Shown: positions 62,301 through 64,000 of the stretch, in pieces | Layout: the number at the start of each line of letters is the position of its first letter | Numbering within the stretch: the stretch's first letter is position 1 | Assembly (NCBI GenBank): GCA_006937955.1 | Contig: SSNP01000091.1 | Location: 327,671-391,670, forward strand | From: Pachypanchax playfairii | Lineage: Eukaryota; Chordata; Actinopteri; Cyprinodontiformes; Aplocheilidae | Direction: 5' to 3' | DNA: 64,000 bases | Notes under the pieces: model-generated | What the model was told of the DNA's origin: nothing | The model's database searches: none | Seen by the model: the letters and a program-made list of their open reading frames with translations, nothing else | Position numbers and translations under genes: made by a program

Positions 62301-64000
62301 GTGGGAACCCTGAGGGGGCCGTGGGGTCCCTGAGGGGGCCGTGGGGACCCTGAGGGGGCCGTGGGGACCCTGAGGGGGCTGTGGGAACCCTGAGGGGTCT
62401 GTGGTGACCCTGAGGGGGCTGTGGGGACCCTGAGGGGGCTGTGGGAACCCTGAGGGGGCTGTGGGGTCCCTGAGGGGGCTGTGGGAACCCTGAGGGGTCT
62501 GTGGTGACCCTCAGGGGGCTGTGGGGACCCTGAGGGGGCTGTGGGAACCCTGAGGGGGCTGTGGGGTCCCTGAGGGGGCTGTGGGGACCCTGAGGGGTCT
62601 GTGGTGACCCTCAGGGGGCTGTGGGAACCCTGAGGGGGGTGTGGGGACCCTTAGGGGGCTGTGGGAACCCTGAGGGGTCTGTGGTGACCCTCAGGGGGCT
62701 GTGGGGACCCTGAGGGGGCTGTGGGAACCCTGAGGGGGCTGTGGGGACCCTGAGGGGGCTGTGGGGACCCTGAGGGGGCTGTGGGGACCCTGAGGGGGCT
62801 GTGGTGACCCTCAGGGGGCTGTGGGAACCCTGAGGGGGGTGTGGGGACCCTGAGGGGGCTGTGGGAACCCTGAGGGGGCTGTGGGAACCCTGAGGGAGCT
62901 GTGGGGTCCCTGAGGGGGCTGTGGGGACCCTGAGGACCAGCTGACACTTACAGCCTGTTTGGTGGATTTGCCTCCAGCTTTTAGCTCCTTCAGCTTCTTC
63001 TCCTGTTTGTCGTACTGCTTCTGCATCTCTTTCTGTTTCTGTACGTACATCTTCTTAAAGGTCACTGAGAGGACAGAAGGAAACAAACACACACACACAC
63101 AGAGGTTAGAGAGTGTGTGTGTTGCTCATCAACACTAACAGAACAGTCTTTCAGCAGTTTATTTACAGGTGAGTCGATCATACTGAGGTTTAACCAGTCA
63201 GATTTAAACACACGCTGCTCTTTACAGTCACTGATACTTACAGTAGTTTCCTCTGTAATAATAAAGTTTCTGGTTGTCCAGGTGGATGATGTCTGTACAC
63301 ACGTCGTCCAGGAAGCTCTGGTCGTGGGACACTATGAGGAGGGTCTTCTTCCAGCCCTGAAGGTAGCTGAGAACAGACCAGATGCAGCAGGTTTTTATCT
63401 AGACCAGAACAGTTTTTACTTTTCTAACAGGATCAGAAGTTTGAGGGTTACTTGTTAAGCCAGATAACAGCGTTCAGGTCCAGGTGGTTTGTGGGTTCAT
63501 CCAGCATCAGCAGCGTTGGCTCCAGGAAAAGAGCTCTGTAGGTTCAGACAGTGAGGCTCAGTTCAACAACAACACAAAGAACTGGTCTCTGCTGGATCTG
63601 GACCTACCTGGCAAGGGACACCCTCATTCTCCAGCCTCCTGAGAACCTTTTAGTAGGTCTGTTCTGCATCTCGGGGGTAAAGGACAGACCAGCCAGGATC
63701 CTTCTGGCCTTTGCTTCAGCTGCTGCTGCTCCTATAGCTCGTAGCTCCTCATAGACCTAACGAGGACAGAAAGAATCACCTCTGATTGGTCTACCACCAA
63801 AACATAACGTGTACATGATTTCCATCAGAGTCGTTTACAGCTGCAGTTTGATGAGACGAGTCACGTTTTAAAACATGGTCATTTAGTGGCGAGAGGCTCA
63901 AACTAAAACAAGTCTACATGAAGGTCGTACGTGAAGTACCGACCTTCTCCAGCCTCTCAGCCACGCTGTCCTCTCCTTTCTCCAGACGAGCCTGGAGCCG
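50355..64000 (-). CDS. abcf1: ATP-binding cassette subfamily F member 1 (partial at right edge)
   Basis: Thirteen exons, minus strand: 63944 to beyond 64000, 63608-63756, 63452-63535, 63242-63366, 62952-63064, 61752-61926, 61566-61640, 61347-61417, 61235-61267, 51220-51388, 51083-51147, 50941-51013, 50355-50521; the last 451 residues (human protein 845). ABCF1 (ABC50) is a soluble, ribosome- and eIF2-associated ABC ATPase without membrane segments. Seen: end of the first ABC domain with signature FSGGWRMRVSLAR, Walker B LLMLDEPTNHLD and H-loop IVSHDQSFLDDV; the lysine-rich linker KKMYVQKQKEMQKQYDKQEK; the second ABC domain with Walker A GPNGVGKST, signature LSGGQKARVVFAE, Walker B LILDEPTNNLD and IVSHDARLI. 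The C terminus ends VVNRVNP. The intron 51389-61234 is inflated to 9.8 kb by a VNTR, and intron 61927-62951 by a second tandem array. N-terminal part lies beyond the right edge. Confidence 0.95.
52118..61163 (+). repeat. 13-bp minisatellite (VNTR) in abcf1 intron, unit 2, about 9.0 kb
   Basis: Same unit and variants as 42189-47733, about 695 copies. The first about 130 bases match the unit 1 array almost base for base, then the variant order diverges. Both arrays begin GAACTGGACATCAGG and end AACAACAGAACCGTGCTGC. The 1139- and 973-codon open frames are artefacts. Confidence 0.98.
61994..62936 (+). repeat. 20-bp G-rich minisatellite in abcf1 intron
   Basis: About 47 copies of a 20-base unit with CTGAGGGGGCTGTGGG and GAACC/GACC/GTCC variants. 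The plus strand carries runs of four to six G every few bases, capable in principle of G-quadruplex formation; the plus strand is the template for abcf1. Confidence 0.95.

Overview
The window is vertebrate nuclear DNA, most likely from a teleost fish: small-intron spliced genes with GT-AG boundaries, fish-type dispersed repeats and very dense tandem repeats. I read the exons by eye from splice sites, reading frame and family similarity; no alignment was run. The species cannot be named from the sequence.

Layout, left to right. (1) 573-3087, minus: N-terminal part of a death-associated-protein-kinase-family Ser/Thr kinase, cut by the left edge. (2) 8118-10358, minus: ssr2 (TRAP-beta), complete, with an NRF1-type promoter element near 10.77 kb. 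(3) 12612-13376, plus: sostdc1-like secreted BMP/Wnt antagonist, two exons. (4) 14.6-18.6 kb: a 1.3 kb GAT/GGT array, an inverted pair of a MITE-like repeat and a 53-bp tandem array. (5) 19921-21089, minus: agr2, complete, with a 2.1 kb 21-bp minisatellite in its inferred first intron and a TATA-like promoter near 23.69 kb. (6) 25.4-27.4 kb: a 2 kb ATCC-type array. (7) 29240-33311, minus: ppp1r10 (PNUTS), all 17 coding exons, with candidate 5' exons or promoters at 34.5-36.1 kb. (8) 38737-40313, plus: mrps18b, tail to tail with (9) abcf1 on the minus strand.

The right third is dominated by a direct tandem duplication. Unit 1 is 38398-48326 and unit 2 is 48327-61757. Each carries a complete mrps18b, the 3' half of abcf1 and a 13-bp-unit minisatellite in the same abcf1 intron. 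The unique parts look nearly identical (three differences noticed in about 4.4 kb), but the minisatellites are about 5.5 kb and 9.0 kb. Only unit 2 is continuous with upstream abcf1 exons, so unit 1 contains an abcf1 fragment encoding only the second ABC domain. This is either a very young duplication or an assembly artefact joining two haplotypes.

Gene context: abcf1, ppp1r10 and mrps18b are also neighbours in the human MHC class I region, and sostdc1 and agr2 are near neighbours on human 7p21, so the window joins two conserved blocks. The genes are mostly housekeeping or secretory-pathway functions (ER translocon accessory, ER disulfide-isomerase-like protein, PP1 nuclear scaffold, mitoribosome, translation-associated ABC protein) and do not form a pathway. 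I found no convincing new protein system. The unusual content is structural: the duplication and its junction, two unequal VNTR arrays with higher-order blocks, and tandem repeats covering about one third of the window.
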